Positions 45,357 through 57,788 of a DNA stretch of 62,876 nucleotides are shown in pieces. The stretch lies in the NCBI GenBank assembly GCA_033085395.1, contig JANQBS010000226.1, forward strand, positions 1 to 62,876. The letters run 5' to 3'. The notes under the pieces are model-generated. The model had not been told where the DNA came from and ran no database searches. It worked only from the letters and a program-made list of their open reading frames with translations. The DNA comes from Xanthoparmelia taractica (taxonomy: Eukaryota > Ascomycota > Lecanoromycetes > Lecanorales > Parmeliaceae). Numbering within the stretch: the first letter of the stretch is position 1; each line of letters begins with the position of its first letter. Made by a program: the position numbers and the translations under genes.

Positions 45357-46051
45357 TATGGAGGTACTTCATGAGTAACACATCTTATGGGGTAGCACTT
45401 GTCTGTCTTAGTGGTTCGCAAAAACCTAGACTATCAGATAATTTCATCCTTCACTACCTAAGTACATTACCCGAATGATGATGCCCAGGCAGATGCGATG
45501 AGGCAGAGGCGTGCGAAGGGCTGCGGAGCAAGGTAAGGACAGTAATTCTAAGGCTGATGGGAGATCTTCGGCCTAGAGTACAGTCAGTCTAAGCCTTTAG
45601 CGTCGCGCTATCTCTCTAGCTATATTACTAGTCTTACCGTAGTAAGTAAATAACGAAGAATTTCTATCTATAATAGTAGGTGAATAAATATTAGAGAGGC
45701 GATAGCGAGATCTATAGACTTTTTACTATTACGTATTCAATTAGTATAGAACTCGCTTCAGAGTCTCGTCTCGCTCTTTAGAAGTATTCTACTACGATCT
45801 ATAATTCTACAGCGACAAGATACGAAGTACGCGTCTATTATCTCTTTCTTTTTACTCACTGAGATTGATAACGCACGCTAGGAAAATAGTGCGACGCTAA
45901 AAAATTTAGACTGGCTGTACTCTAGATGGGACCTACTTAAGCTACAAGCTACTGTGGAGTGTGTGGTCAACATCTATGGGCAATACCTACGGTAGTGCAC
46001 AATGCCAATTTAACTACGGCCCCTCCAGTGTTCAGCAGTTACGAAAAGATT
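45357..46051. other. Intergenic region with an AT-rich repeat relic
   Basis: About 45585-45910 is AT-rich, poor in CpA/TpG compared with its surroundings, and closed in all frames. It includes GCGTCGCGCTATCTCTCTAG and a partly inverted counterpart near 45692-45715 (TTAGAGAGGCGATAGCGAGA). It looks like a short, partly RIP-mutated transposon remnant, but there are no clear ends. One TACGAAGTA motif is at 45821. The rest is the LAS21 upstream region. Confidence 0.45.
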
Positions 46052-49000
46052 ATGATCGTTAGCAATGTCTCTGCCATGTCGCAAAGGCTTTCTTTCCTGT
46101 TACTCACCCTTGCAAACCTGTTGATACCCGTTGCTATCTTGGTATTTGCAACCGGCTTCTTTCCCTACAAACCTTTTCTACCTGGGAGAGCTACTTTCCA
46201 AGCCCCACAAAATGGCGGCCAGTCTGCATCAGCACCGTTTGATAAAGTCATATTCATGGTGGTCGATGCGCTCAGAAGGTTGACACCCATCCTACTTCAG
46301 CGTCAGTCAATCACACTAAAGCAATCAGCGACTTTGTCTATTCTTATGATTCGGGCTTCAGATTCACTCAAGCGTGAGTGAGCAATGCGTTGCATCCATT
46401 GTCTTCAACCCCTAAAGAATTGTTGTAGTCTCATAAGATCCGGCGCAGCCATCCCCTTCACCGCCCATGCAACTTCGCCTACTATTACCATGCCCAGAGT
46501 CAAAGCAATTACCACTGGATCTATCCCCTCCTTCCTCGATGTCATTCTGAACTTTGCCGAATCCGACACGACTTCCAACCTCGCAAATCAGGATACCTGG
46601 CTCGCTCAGTTGAAGGACATGCGAGGAGGAAAGCTGGTCATGTATGGAGACGATACCTGGCTAAAGTTATTTCCTGATACCTTTTCTCGCGTCGATGGTA
46701 CTTCAAGCTTTTTCGTATCGGTCAGTGCTTGTCCTTCGGGGAAATGTATAATATCAAACACGATACTAAGAATCAAATGCCAGGATTTCACCGAAGTAGA
46801 TAATAACGTGACGAGGAACATTCCTTCAGAGCTGAAGCGGAGCGACTGGAATGGTATGATCATGCATTACCTTGGCCTTGATCACATTGGACATAAATCT
46901 GGGCCACGAAGGTAGCCCTGATACACCATACGAACTTATACGAAATCATATCTGACTATGAGCACTAATCCACCTAGTCCTCACATGCTCCCGAAACAGT
47001 CAGAGATGGATAGCGTTGTCGAACAGATTTATAGAGCGATTGAGACGGAGGAACATCTCCATTCCACGCTCTTTGTCCTGTGTGGCGATCATGGCATGAA
47101 TGACGCTGGGAACCATGGGGGCTCAGCAGAAGGCGAGACCTCTCCAGCATTGGTTTTCATGTCCCCAAAGCTCCAAACCATTTCCAACGGCTGCGAATGC
47201 CCGGTCGCCTTGCCTGAATCTACGTTCAGCTACTACACCACAGTAGAACAGTCCGATATCGCGCCTACTCTCGCTGGCCTTTTGGGCTTTCCAATACCAA
47301 TCAACAACTTGGGTGTATTTATAGCAGATCTTCTAGGCTTCTGGCATGAAGGTCAGCCGACTTGAAAGGATGAGATCCCTAATGAAGCTTCGGCTGATGA
47401 CTCGAATAGACGTCAGAATAGACCTTCTCTTGCAGAACGCTCGACAAATGCTAGACATCGTCCGCAAGACCTTTCCAGGGTTCTCATTTAGCGAATCCGG
47501 AACCCTGGATGATTGCGATTTGGCACAATCAGCTGGAGAGACCTTAGGCTGCCTTTGGTCCAACGCAGCAAGCCTAGTGGATGTTCCTGGTCAGATCGAC
47601 ACGGCTGCAGCTATGTATGCGTTAACACTGGTATGTAACAGGGTGGGCCTTTATCAGTTCGACTGTTGAACGATCGCAGTTTTCTAGACACGCCCAAGAA
47701 ACCATGAGCAGCACTGCGAGTAATTACAATCTATCAAGGCTCAGTACCGGTCTTAGTCTCGCTGCGCTAGCAACGGTCGCAGGGATAGCTACTGTTTCTA
47801 CAATCTTATACGAAAGCCGAGTGACCGGACTGTGGACCTCACTCATATTTGTAGCATATGGAATCATGATGTTTGGAAGCAGCTATGTTGAGGAAGAACA
47901 GCACTTCTGGTATTGGGCTTCTTCTAGCTGGCTTGGGTGGCTGGTTGTGAAACGGTTAGTATTGCATTCAATCGTAAGGTGTGGCTTACTTATTTTGTGC
48001 AGGCGCAATGCTGTGACGCTGCCCGATTCGTTGGACCCCTGGTTCACAGCCTTGCTGTTGGTATTCTTGCGACTCGTTCGCGTCTGGAACCAGACAGGAC
48101 AAAAGCACACTGGGGAACCAGACATCGCACGAACCGCCCTCCCAGCACACAACATCTTACTATGGCTTCTTGTGCTTGTAACATATCTCGATGTGATCCA
48201 ACGCCTCTCGAGGAGGGCCATGCCATGGGCCTCTCGCCATCTCGCTACAGCAGCTTCCCTAGCCTTGGGAATTGCGGCACTGGGATTCAAAGTTGCGTTC
48301 ACAAAAGCCGACACGCCACACCTCTTTCAAGGCCTGGAATATCTTATACCGGTACCCTTAGAAGAGGCATCGTTGGTTGCCCAGGCAAGAGCTGTATTCA
48401 CCAGTATCGCTATGATGGTGTTGCTGACCAGCTTTCCTGCGGTATGCCAAAGGGCATGGGGACGGCGAACAACGAAAGGTAGAGCTCAATCCAAGCCCAC
48501 TGGACATTTGCTTACAAAAATAAATCCAGATATCTCGCGGCCTGTCCACGACCTCTTCACCCTTTTTCTCCTTACCCAATCTAGAGCCACTAACATACCC
48601 CTTTTCCTTTTGCTCGAAATGCAATACCAAGCGCTGGACCTCCTTCGACTTTCAAGCATCGAGTTGACGTTGACGTGCCTGCTCTTCCAACACGTATCAT
48701 TTTTTGCTTTTGGCGGCTCCAACGCTATTTCCTCAATTGATCTTTCCAACGCTTACAACGGTATTGATGGGTACAAGGTAGTAGCTGTGGGTGTATTGAC
48801 ATTCTGCGGTAACTGGGCGGGTCCCTTGTGGTGGACGTCAGCAACAGCGCTGCTGTTATCCAAGGGAGATAAGCGACATCAGAAGTGGGCTCGGCATTTG
48901 TCCTTACTCACTACTTTTGTCTCGAGTAGCCTTCTGTTCGTAATGCTTGCATGTACAGCTTTACGGACGCATATATTCATCTGGACAGTCTTCTCGCCCA

Positions 49001-49092
49001 AATATCTTTATAGCATAGCGTGGAGCATGGGGCAACATCTCTGTGTTGATATCGGCTATGGTAGCTTGCTTTTCTGGATAGGCTCTTGGTAG
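46052..49092 (+). CDS. LAS21: GPI ethanolamine phosphate transferase 2
   Basis: Las21/Gpi7 adds ethanolamine phosphate to the second mannose of GPI anchors in the ER. Exons: 46052-46278, 46329-46373, 46429-46720, 46784-46911, 46978-47351, 47410-47630, then 47680-47954, 48003-48478 and 48530-49092; about 866 aa. The alkaline-phosphatase fold is seen in IFMVVDALRSDFVYSYD, the threonine site SPTITMPRVKAITTG, HYLGLDHIGHKSGP, LCGDHGMND and GNHGG. The C-terminal half has many hydrophobic helices. The last two introns (48 and 51 nt) have good borders, are multiples of three and contain no stop; if retained the protein is 899 aa. The start may instead be the ATG at 46076 (MSQRLSFLLL). Confidence 0.93.
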
Positions 49093-49185
49093 ATGATAGA
49101 TCAAAGCTTGATGATAGAGCACATATATAATTTGAACATGCGTCAATCTTGAACAGCTCAGAGTTCAGAAAATAGCTCTCGGCTT

Positions 49186-49943
49186 TCAGTCCAACCCTTG
49201 GAATAGTTCGTCAATAGCGCTGACTGTCTTCCTCTGCTTCTGCCTCTCAAAGGGTGCTGACAAGGCATACGACTTCAAGCCAGCAATGGAGGCGCCAGAT
49301 TTTGGTTGAGCAAACTCGGTCTTAGCAGTTGCGGGTAAAGTGCAATCTAGGTCGGTCCCTTCCCTTTTTTGAAAGCCCATTGCCGCATCCCTGCCCCGCT
49401 CTGGTCCGGTGACGATATCGAACGCGAAGACGGGGTGTGTCTCGACGTTAGTAATAATGCTCGATGTAGTTCTCCCCACTGATTCTCCAACATCCTCGGA
49501 CAAATTCAAAGGAAAGGTATCTCTGCTGTCCACAAGCTCCGCTACAGGATCCATGTAATTTCCCGTTCGGTCATTGGAAGGACCCACAAGGCTCCGAATT
49601 CTGGATAGCTCTGCGGCCAGTATTAGGCCAAGCGTTGAGAACTGCCTATCTTGGATTAACTGAGTGAAGGGTCTGACATGACATTAGAGCGGACAACAAG
49701 CTCTCTCTATTATCTAACTTACAGGTAACACCTCGGCAGCAAGACTTGATTCATGTATTCCAGGCGCGCTTGAACACGCAAATTGTCTCTTGCTTGAACT
49801 TCTTGTATCAACCGGCTCACGCAGCGCTTGAGCAGAGAGAACCATTTCCACCACTTGGAGTGCCGATGCTGATTCTTGTTCCGGTGATGTAGCAGATGGA
49901 AGATATGCGTGGTTTCCTGCATTTGCGTGATTTCGAGGTCCAT
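49186..49943 (-). CDS. RMP1: RNase MRP protein subunit Rmp1
   Basis: Rmp1 is a protein specific to RNase MRP, the ribonucleoprotein that cleaves pre-rRNA. Two minus-strand exons, 49943-49723 and 49672-49186, give 235 aa. The diagnostic segment is IFHLLHHRNKNQHRHSKWWK followed by WFSLLKRCVSRL. Further on, LIQDRQFSTLGLILAAELSR spans the region after the intron. The C-terminal half is low-complexity with VSAIDELFQGLD at the end. The start is the only in-frame ATG after an upstream stop. Confidence 0.88.
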
Positions 49944-50587
49944 TTCAGGGATGGTCGACGCATTGTCATGCCGTTTGGGTTGGCAAATTTCTTGACGGGA
50001 AGCAATTACTTGTCACGCCTTTCCGCTCACTAGTTAATTCGACTAGGTCACGTGCTTCGCCTCCGACCATGGCCACGCGTTGATGGAAAAAGGTATATAG
50101 GTGACCGCTATGGACTTCCATCAAGAGATATAATCAGGCTTGTTGCTATGGAGTGTTGAACGGCTACGAGTGGAATATAGTGATGAAGCTACTCAAGCGA
50201 TAATGCCCCCTTCTCGCGACAAGCCATCGAACATCACGTAGATCTCTCCCCGAGAACAAAATAGGACCAGCGAAAGAAGCGAAATCTAATGTCACATCAT
50301 CAATAACTGCACGCTCTTGTATAAGGCCCCTCTCAAACACATCTAGGCCTCCAACTCGATCCCTTATACAACTGAGATTCCTTTCCTTCTTGTTCAACGA
50401 CACCAACGGGTCATTATTTTAGGGCAAAATAAAGCGAATGGTGATGATGACAAAAATTAGCTGCGAATGTTTTCCGGCGGCGTTCAAGAAAGTCACGGAC
50501 GCTGCAAGTCCGAGAGCAAGATCCTTGGCAGTCAGGCGTTGTTCTTGAGCTAAGTGGGTCTGTGCCAGACGGTTCTGCTCCACCAAG
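49944..50587. other. Intergenic region, RMP1 promoter
   Basis: 644 bp between two minus-strand genes. A minus-strand frame at 50164-50406 and one at 50419-50739 lack recognisable motifs; the second is a shadow of the MEI2 last exon. TATATA-like sequence occurs near 50094. Confidence 0.35.
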
Positions 50588-53550
50588 CTAGAAGGAAGTA
50601 CCTCCATAGCCTGGGTAGCAGGGGCCTCTGGATCTTCCGTATGGAATGACGGCATTGAAAGGATTCGGCTCATTCCCATAATCTTGATGACGGGTTTCGT
50701 ATGAATCCTCGATCTCCGCGAGCCGCGTACCGCGATCATACTGGGACCGACGTCGTCGTTGCTCGTCTCGAAAGTTTTGACTCGCTCTAGGTGCGAAAAG
50801 CCCTGCGATCAAGTAATCAGTCTACAGAAGAGGCTAGACCCACCCGCTGTAAGGTATACAACTAACCAACATGCTCAGCATTCTCAACGCTCCGACGCAT
50901 CTTGGATGGGTTGTCTGGGCCTGGAAATTTGTCTTCGGTACCAGCCATGGGACCAGTGCCTGTGTGGAAGATCTTGAAAGACTTAGTAAGTATGCTCTCT
51001 CGACAGCAATAGGGTGAGTGTACTTTTGGGCGGAAAGACGGAAGCTCTAGCATGACGGAGCTGTTGCGAAATTTTTGAACTAGGCAGTCTTTGCCCTGGA
51101 TAGCTGCAACATGTCAAAACAATCCTATGGAAGCATGCTTGCAGAGCGGGCGTACTGGCGTAGGAGACCTCGGCAACTTTGTCGCTATTGAAGCGATTCC
51201 TGAGCCGAGGTCAGTGACTGTCGTTCAATGATTTCAAGAGATCCTTCTCACCAACGATGGCCCGCTCTAGCTTTCACGAACTATGTCTAGGTAAGCCTTC
51301 TATCTTTCCTGTTATCTCATAGAGTACTGACGTCGATGATGGAATAAGGCTGTTCAACCATCAGCATCCTGGGTGTTGGCTCTCTAGAAATTCACTTACA
51401 TCCTCGAAATTAATGAAAGCATAGCCAACGCTGGAAAGGCCAAAGATTAACACAATTCAATACGTTAATTGCACCACCAGAAGGTGAGGACTTACTTGCA
51501 GTTATTTGCGAAATCTGCATTTGAAGTGATTGTTAGCCGCGACAAATAGAAGGACGGGCAAAAGGGCATACCAATCCGTAGATACATAAAGTCGTACTTG
51601 CCGAAGCTGGTTTCATTCACGATTTCCTTGAGCAAAGCCTAAGCAATGTGAGCGCAAGTACAAATATAACAGAGACTTTGTATAATGTACTTGGTCAACT
51701 TTGTTGGGTATGTTTCTCAGCATGATCTGCCACTGATGGTTAGCTTGGCTGGGAATCCAAGTGGGTAACCATCAGGTATCATACGGTTGTGCGGACATCG
51801 ATGCCTTGGCGGATGCGATCAATATCTACAATGTTATGGTGCCCAGACGCATGATCGTGGGATTGACGCCCACCGATCTTGCCTTGGACCCTATTCTGCT
51901 GAGGATAATACCCTTGACGTTGATGTAGAACCGTGGGTGTTCCACGCTCTTGTCCGATAGCACCGGGATTGAAGGCCGCCCAGATCGGTGACTGAAGGCC
52001 TGAATTTAAGAAAGCGCTATAGTTTGGACTCCAGAAAGGACTTTGATTGGAGCTTCCATCCATGTAGCCCTGGCTGTAGCTGTTCTGAGACGAGGGCGTA
52101 TGTTGCTCGTTGAAGTCTTTGCGATAAGCAAGAGGTCGACCAGCGGAGGTCGAGTAAGGATGCTGCGAGCGCGAGGAAGAGCTTGATGTCTCTGGGCCAT
52201 ATGTATCAAACGGGCTCATGCTCGCCAAGTCAACCTCTAGGTTCGACTCCTGTCCTATAATAAGAGGACCAGGTGATTTTGACAGGCGTTGTGTTAGACC
52301 TCCCAGGTCAGGCTGGTAAGGTGCTACACTCAAGGTACACATCTTCGTGAGTCAGCCATCTGCAAGTACCCGGTTCTGGAGGGGGTTTGAGCTCACAGCG
52401 AAACACGAACCATTCAAACGCGACAAAGCGTTGTCGATTGTGTTGACATTACAGTACTCGGCTCGATAAGCCGCTACCGAGTCTTTTACCATACCCATCT
52501 GGAAAGCTATTACGCAGCCGTATTTTTCAAGCGCTTCCTTGATACGATGTCCCGTGGCAACGGCGTCAAAGAATTGAGGCAGCCCTGCATACTCGGCCTT
52601 CACCAGGACTTGGCCCTCGTATTTTGACACAGGGAACAACCGTAACTTTTCTGGATGAAATTTTGATGCAAATTGCTTGGGTAAGATATACTGAACGTTC
52701 CATTCGCGGCGATGTGCTTTGATGGTCGAATAAGCTTTGTCACTGTCACGAATGTCTGCAAATCTGACATAGAACAGGCCGGTGACAGCCAGCTCAGCAA
52801 ACACAACATCATTCGGAGGTGAGATGACATTATGCTAAGAACTTGTCAGACGTCTCACACGAACTGGACGTTAACAGGACTTACGCCCAAAAGCTTTTCG
52901 ATCTCCTTCGCGGAAGTCGCCCTACTCACTGGGCCAGCCATCAACGCCCTTGACTTTGGGACATCGGTAGAGAATTGCCCCAGCTTGGTGGATCCCACAT
53001 CGGTGATGGGGCCACCGAAAGAAGACTTTGGACCAGATAAGAAACAATTCTTGCCACTCAGATCATGTTGGACATTATACGAGCGAGACGTGGGCGAAAG
53101 GTAACCCAGACCTTGAAGACCGATCCCGCAAATTGGAGCCGAGAGGGGATACTGGAATGCGCTGGAGCTAGAGTTGCCATTGCTAGACGCACTTTCGATC
53201 AAGCTCGTAGGAGTGAACGTGGAAGCATTGGGTGACAGCTTGGATCCATCCGCAGAGCTCTGGGTATTTGAGCTCAATCTTGGGACAGAGAGGAAAGGAT
53301 CTTGCGAGCCAGGCACGATAGCGTTGCCAGCCTTGCCATTTGGGCCGAAATTGGACTGATCGCGAGCAAGAACAAAGGGTGGTGGTACCCTTGTTCTCAC
53401 GATGCCCTGATGAACGTGCTTGGCTTCCTCAGGGACCTGGTCTGGGGAGAATGGAGAAAGCTTCGTTGCTGGAGTGCCGTGATGTGATTCGACTTCTTCA
53501 GATGAGTTGGGGCTAGCAGAAGTGCCATTGTGGTCATGAGTGCATGCCAT
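50588..53550 (-). CDS. Mei2-like RNA-binding protein
   Basis: The protein belongs to the Mei2 family, RNA-binding regulators named for meiosis entry in fission yeast. Thirteen minus-strand exons: 53550-52885, 52834-52397, 52342-51785, 51726-51691, 51638-51572, 51514-51496, 51430-51400, 51349-51332, 51280-51252, 51199-51156, 51103-51024, 50972-50867, 50802-50588; 768 aa. A degenerate RRM region starts near VFAELAVTGLFYVRFADIRD. The hallmark Mei2 C-terminal RRM is IMLRNIPNKVDQALLKEIVN, YDFMYLRIDFANNCNVGYAF, INFED, and VAEVSYATIQGKD. The conserved tail has FPGPDNPSKMRRSVENAEHV and GLFAPRASQNFRDEQRRRRS. Exons of 18, 19 and 29 nt occur within the RRM. The exon 2-3 join (GAAG acceptor at 52343) is the least certain. 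Confidence 0.92.
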
Positions 53551-54759
53551 ATTTGTGAAGTGGGCCTGCTTGCAGCCAGCAACTCTGTTTGTCTGGCAAG
53601 TAGTAGCAAGGCTGGCACAAGAAGGGAAGGAGGTATGGACTCTTTTGTTCGTCTGAAGGACAGCAGACGAGAAAAGGGTGCTAGAAGAAGCTTCTCACAG
53701 CTGGTGCAGTTGTTGGTTATGTCCAACGTAGAACACAACAATAGTTGCAAGCACTCAGTTGGCAGAGGGAAAGTGTGCAAGAATGTGGATGACGGGACAC
53801 AAAGATATCTTGCAGTGGAAGAAGGGCCAAGATAGAAGGTTATTCATTGATACGATACGGTACTAAGGAAGGCTGATACGGGATGGTGACCGTCTCCATT
53901 AGGGAGCCCGTCAAGTAGGAGCATGACAAATAGCTAGGATACCTTGGATTCTGGCTTATCATTGAACAAATCCGATCCTCGGGCCATGGCCCAAGAAGGG
54001 TTTGGTTGAGGTACACAAGCAAGACCCTGCTGCGTCTGGGCCTTCCCATGCCCGAGGATATTCTACAGGATTCAAGGCAAATCCTCATCAACAGTACGCT
54101 TCGATGCTTGAGTGGCTTCAGTTCAGATAAATCGTCCACTCTCCACCCATCGAGAGGGTAGACGTCACCATGGACACTGCACTCACTGCACCAAAGCAAG
54201 TCTGCTTTGTGGTGACACAAAATAAGGCATGTGTAGTGTTTGCCTGCAATTGAGACTTGACCGTTGGTATCAGATCACAGAGTTGGGGTAGCCAGTAGCT
54301 TGGAGTGAGAGGAGTATCAAATGCATATATCCAACTCGTACTAGTACGAGTAATGGCATTATCCTGTCGAGAGTGGAGAAAAGGGAAGGAGACCCTAGCA
54401 CCCTAGGTACGGTCGGCTAGGCCGCTAGGAAGCTTTCTCTAAGCGCTGCGCCCGCCAGCGTCGGGATCATTATTGTAAATGTAGGGTTAGAATAGCTTAG
54501 GGCTTCGATCCTGGGCAAACCCTGCCGCATCGATGGGCAGCTTGCGAGGGTAGGTGACAAAAGTCGTTGGACACCTTGGTAGGGCTTAGCGGGGATCGGT
54601 GTCCAACGACTTGTGTCACCCGCCCTCGTTGTACTCTCCAATACCTTAATGAGCATGTCAACAATGAAATGCCCTCCATTTCCCATACTGTCTGTCAGAA
54701 CCTAGCATCTTTTTGGTGGCTGGAAGTAAGCCAATGTAACCAATCCTCTATTCACTAAA
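53551..54759. promoter_or_regulatory. Divergent MEI2-like/SEC15 upstream region
   Basis: 1.2 kb between divergent start codons. It contains the 30-bp-arm inverted repeat at 54546-54627 and short palindromes such as ACTAGTACGAGT near 54338. No gene was recognised. Confidence 0.45.
54546..54627. repeat. Imperfect 30-bp inverted repeat (hairpin)
   Basis: Arms at 54546-54575 and 54598-54627 match at 27 of 30 positions when one is complemented; the core AAGTCGTTGGACACC is perfect. The loop is 22 nt. No flanking duplication was seen. It lies 132 bp upstream of the SEC15 start. Confidence 0.85.
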
Positions 54760-57253
54760 ATGCCATCAGTGGATGATTCTCGAAGGGAACTCGACCATAC
54801 TGTGCAGCAGGTAGGTAGACACGCTGACTCGTTGATGAGTGACTTGGCCTGACCAATACTTTCTTCTCGCAGATTGTGAAAGCACCCTCCGACAACGAAT
54901 ACTTCAACCAGGTTCTCCCTGCAATCAAAGAAGCAAGCAAAGGGGGCCAAGGTCAACGGCTTCTGCAGTGCTTGACTCAACACTCTGCAAACCGCGAGGC
55001 GGAGATTGAACGAATATGCAATACAAATCACCAAGGCTTCGTCAGCTCGGTTAACCAACTGCTTCACGTACGTGATGGAACTATAGGGCTAACCTCCGAG
55101 ATCCTCGCTCTCAATCAATCCATTCAGTCAAGCACCGAGAAGCTGGCCGAGCAGAAGAAGGCTCTTGTTGAGTCGCGCGGGGTGCGACAGAATATAGACG
55201 AAGCTACCCAAGCCTTACGTGATTGCTTGGAAGTCCTTCGATTAGCCAATCAGGTTCACGATCTTCTGACCAAAAAAAGTCACTACTCGGCATTGAGAGC
55301 TCTTGATGAGCTTCAAAATGTCCATCTCAAGCAGATAACCCAGTACAAAATAGCGGAAATGATAGAAAAATCTGTCCCTGCCACCAAGAAGCTCATTGCG
55401 GAGGCTGTAATGACAGATCTGAACACCTGGCTCTTCCGAATCAGAGAAACCTCTCAATTCCTTGGGGAAGTGGCCTTTTACCATACTGAACAGAGGAGAA
55501 GTCGGCAGAAGGGCCGAGCAGAGGCACTACCCGACCTCAGCACCTTCAAGCTGAATTCTGCCATTGAATTAGTTTCTGATGAAACCGAGGAATTCGACAT
55601 CCTAGACAATGAAGATGTGCAAGTTGACTTTACACCATTGTTCGAGTGCCTTCATATTCACAAGGCACTTGGCCAGATTGACAAGTTCCGCGCCGACTAT
55701 GCTGCCACTCGAAAACAGCAGAAAGAGTTGCTAATGCCTTCTTCCGTAACCCTGGTCGATACAGAAGGAGCGAGTCTGAGCGAGCTTTTAGAAGGCATTG
55801 CCGGATTCGCCATCATCGAGAAGGCGACAATGAAAAAGACGCCGGAATTGCGGTCTGCTGTCGATGTTGACGAACTTTGGGATTCAATGTGTCAAACAGC
55901 CATTACCCTAATCTCAAACGCATTGCACGAGGTCACCAATGCTGAAGAGCTACTTAAGAGAAAAGGCGTCATCGCGCTTTTTATTCAGACTATGGAAGTA
56001 TGTGAAGATTGGGAGCACATTTCCTGGTGTGTACAGATTACTGACGAAGCGTAGTCTTGGAGTTACCCCGTGGCCGCTCTTGATGCATTTCTGCTAAGGC
56101 TGTTCGAGAAGTATGCCGAACTTTTGAAAAGACGGTTCAGTGATGACTTTCAAGAGATTGTGTCGACGGATGACTACATGCCAATGCCGATAAGCAAGCT
56201 GGATGAGTATGACAAAGTGATCAACGTAATATGGTACACGCCGGACAAGCCACGCGAAGAGATACGCTTCCCGTGCGTTCTTCCCTTCTCTCAGATGTAT
56301 CCCCTTTGCTGTATCGATATCCGGAACTTTTTAAATCAGTTTTTTTTCTTTTCCGACGACAACTTTCAGTATCCAAGTGTTATCGGAGAGACTCTCAGGA
56401 CTTCATTAGATGAGCTACTCCTGGAGAGTGTCTGTCGGCTACTGGTAGAAAGGCTGAATTCGCAATATCTCGGACAAATCGTTCAGATCCTAATTAATTT
56501 GGAACATTTCGAGATTGCTTGCCATGCCCTCGAGCCATTGCTCGCTGCTGCTCCGTCTACCGCCTCCATTGGTGGAAGCGTTAGCCTCATTGCTACAGAA
56601 GAGTTCCGTAGCAACAAGAAAACCGCAGAGAAGCGAATATTTGAGCTCGTCAATTCAAAGATCGACGATCTTATTGGCACCGCGGAGTATGACTGGATGG
56701 CACCCACGCTCGTAAAGGAGCCCAGCAACTACATGCAAACTTTGACGAGGTATCTGTCAAACATCATGAACTCTGTATTGTTAGGATTACCAACAGAAAT
56801 CAAAGAGTTGATCTACTTTGATGCACTGAGCCACGCAGCAACTATGATCCTGTCCCTTCCACTGTCGACGGAAGTAAGGCGGATCAATGTCAATGGCGTG
56901 GCTGCCCTCGCAAAAGACGTTCAATACCTAACTGAATTCGTGGATACGCTTGGAAACCCTATACTGAGAGAGAATCTGGACGAGCTCCAGCAAACTATCA
57001 TGTTGCTGCAAGCCGAGAACTCTGACGAATTCTACGACATCGCCACGCGAAACAAGAAATATGGAAGAGTCGATGCAATGAACGGTCCCATTCTACTCGA
57101 GAAGTAAGTGTCGGCAGAGCTATGGTAATGGGCCGATGGTTGGGCAGTATGCTAATGCTCAATAGACTCATACACACCGTGCAAAGCCCAGTCAACCTTA
57201 AAACCGACAAGTTCCAGGCCTTGTCCTCGCGCTTCGGCATGAAGTCTTCATAG
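54760..57253 (+). CDS. SEC15: Exocyst complex subunit Sec15
   Basis: Sec15 is the exocyst subunit that binds the Rab Sec4 and tethers secretory vesicles at the plasma membrane. Four exons, 54760-54810, 54873-55997, 56055-57103 and 57166-57253, give 770 aa. Conserved pieces: EYFNQVLPAIKEASKGGQGQ, VNQLLHVRDGTIGLTSEILA, YSALRALDELQNVHL, FIQTMESWSYPVAALDAFLL (joined across intron 2), and the C-terminal DEFYDIATRNKKYGRVDAMN. Intron 2 (57 bp) is a multiple of three and contains the only stop that would break the frame, so splicing is required. The helical rod fold is typical of the family. Confidence 0.96.
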
Positions 57254-57788
57254 GGAGTAAGCACGGACTAAGGACTGGAGAATCTAGTGCTTGCCACTTC
57301 ATTGTTACCTACCGTGGTGAAGATCAAGCGCGAGGGCAAGGGATCACGGCTTTCACGCTCGATATGACTGCGCTTTCGCAGTCGCCCCAGTACGTGCACC
57401 GAATAGAATCCAAGATGAGACTCCGGGCGCTCACACTAACGAGTCAGGACTCTGGACGCAAAGACTTGCCCTGATAGCATCATTCTGGATAGAGGTCGGT
57501 CCCTACTGCGCAAAGAGACGCCGAAGGAGAACCGTGCATATCGGCGCAGCATAATCCACGACATCGTGGAACGCAGCCTCAGCTGGCGTGTTTTCCATTA
57601 CAAAGCACAGCTTGGCAGACTTGAGACAGTGTCATTTTTGAATGCTTGTCTTAGTGTTTTGTGCAAGCGCATTCTAGTAATCGCTACGCCCTTGCACACG
57701 ACCGCTACAGCGATTTGGCTCTCTGTACATTCCTGGTAAAACCAGGTTGCCAAGGATACGAAAATACATGGCCAACTCGAAAGGGGGT
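57254..57788. other. Convergent 3' region, SEC15 to HAP5
   Basis: 535 bp between converging 3' ends; no motif-bearing frame was seen. Confidence 0.4.

Noticed and set aside
50164..50406. 80-codon minus-strand frame upstream of RMP1
   Set aside because: It has no motif, and there are no splice or start signals linking it to a neighbour.
50419..50739. Minus-strand frame that looked like the end of a separate small protein
   Set aside because: It is an alternative frame over the last MEI2 exon, whose own frame carries the conserved Mei2 tail.
56044..56054. Apparent premature stop in SEC15
   Set aside because: The stop lies in a 57-nt intron with a GTATGT donor and TAG acceptor. Splicing restores a conserved junction in the same frame.
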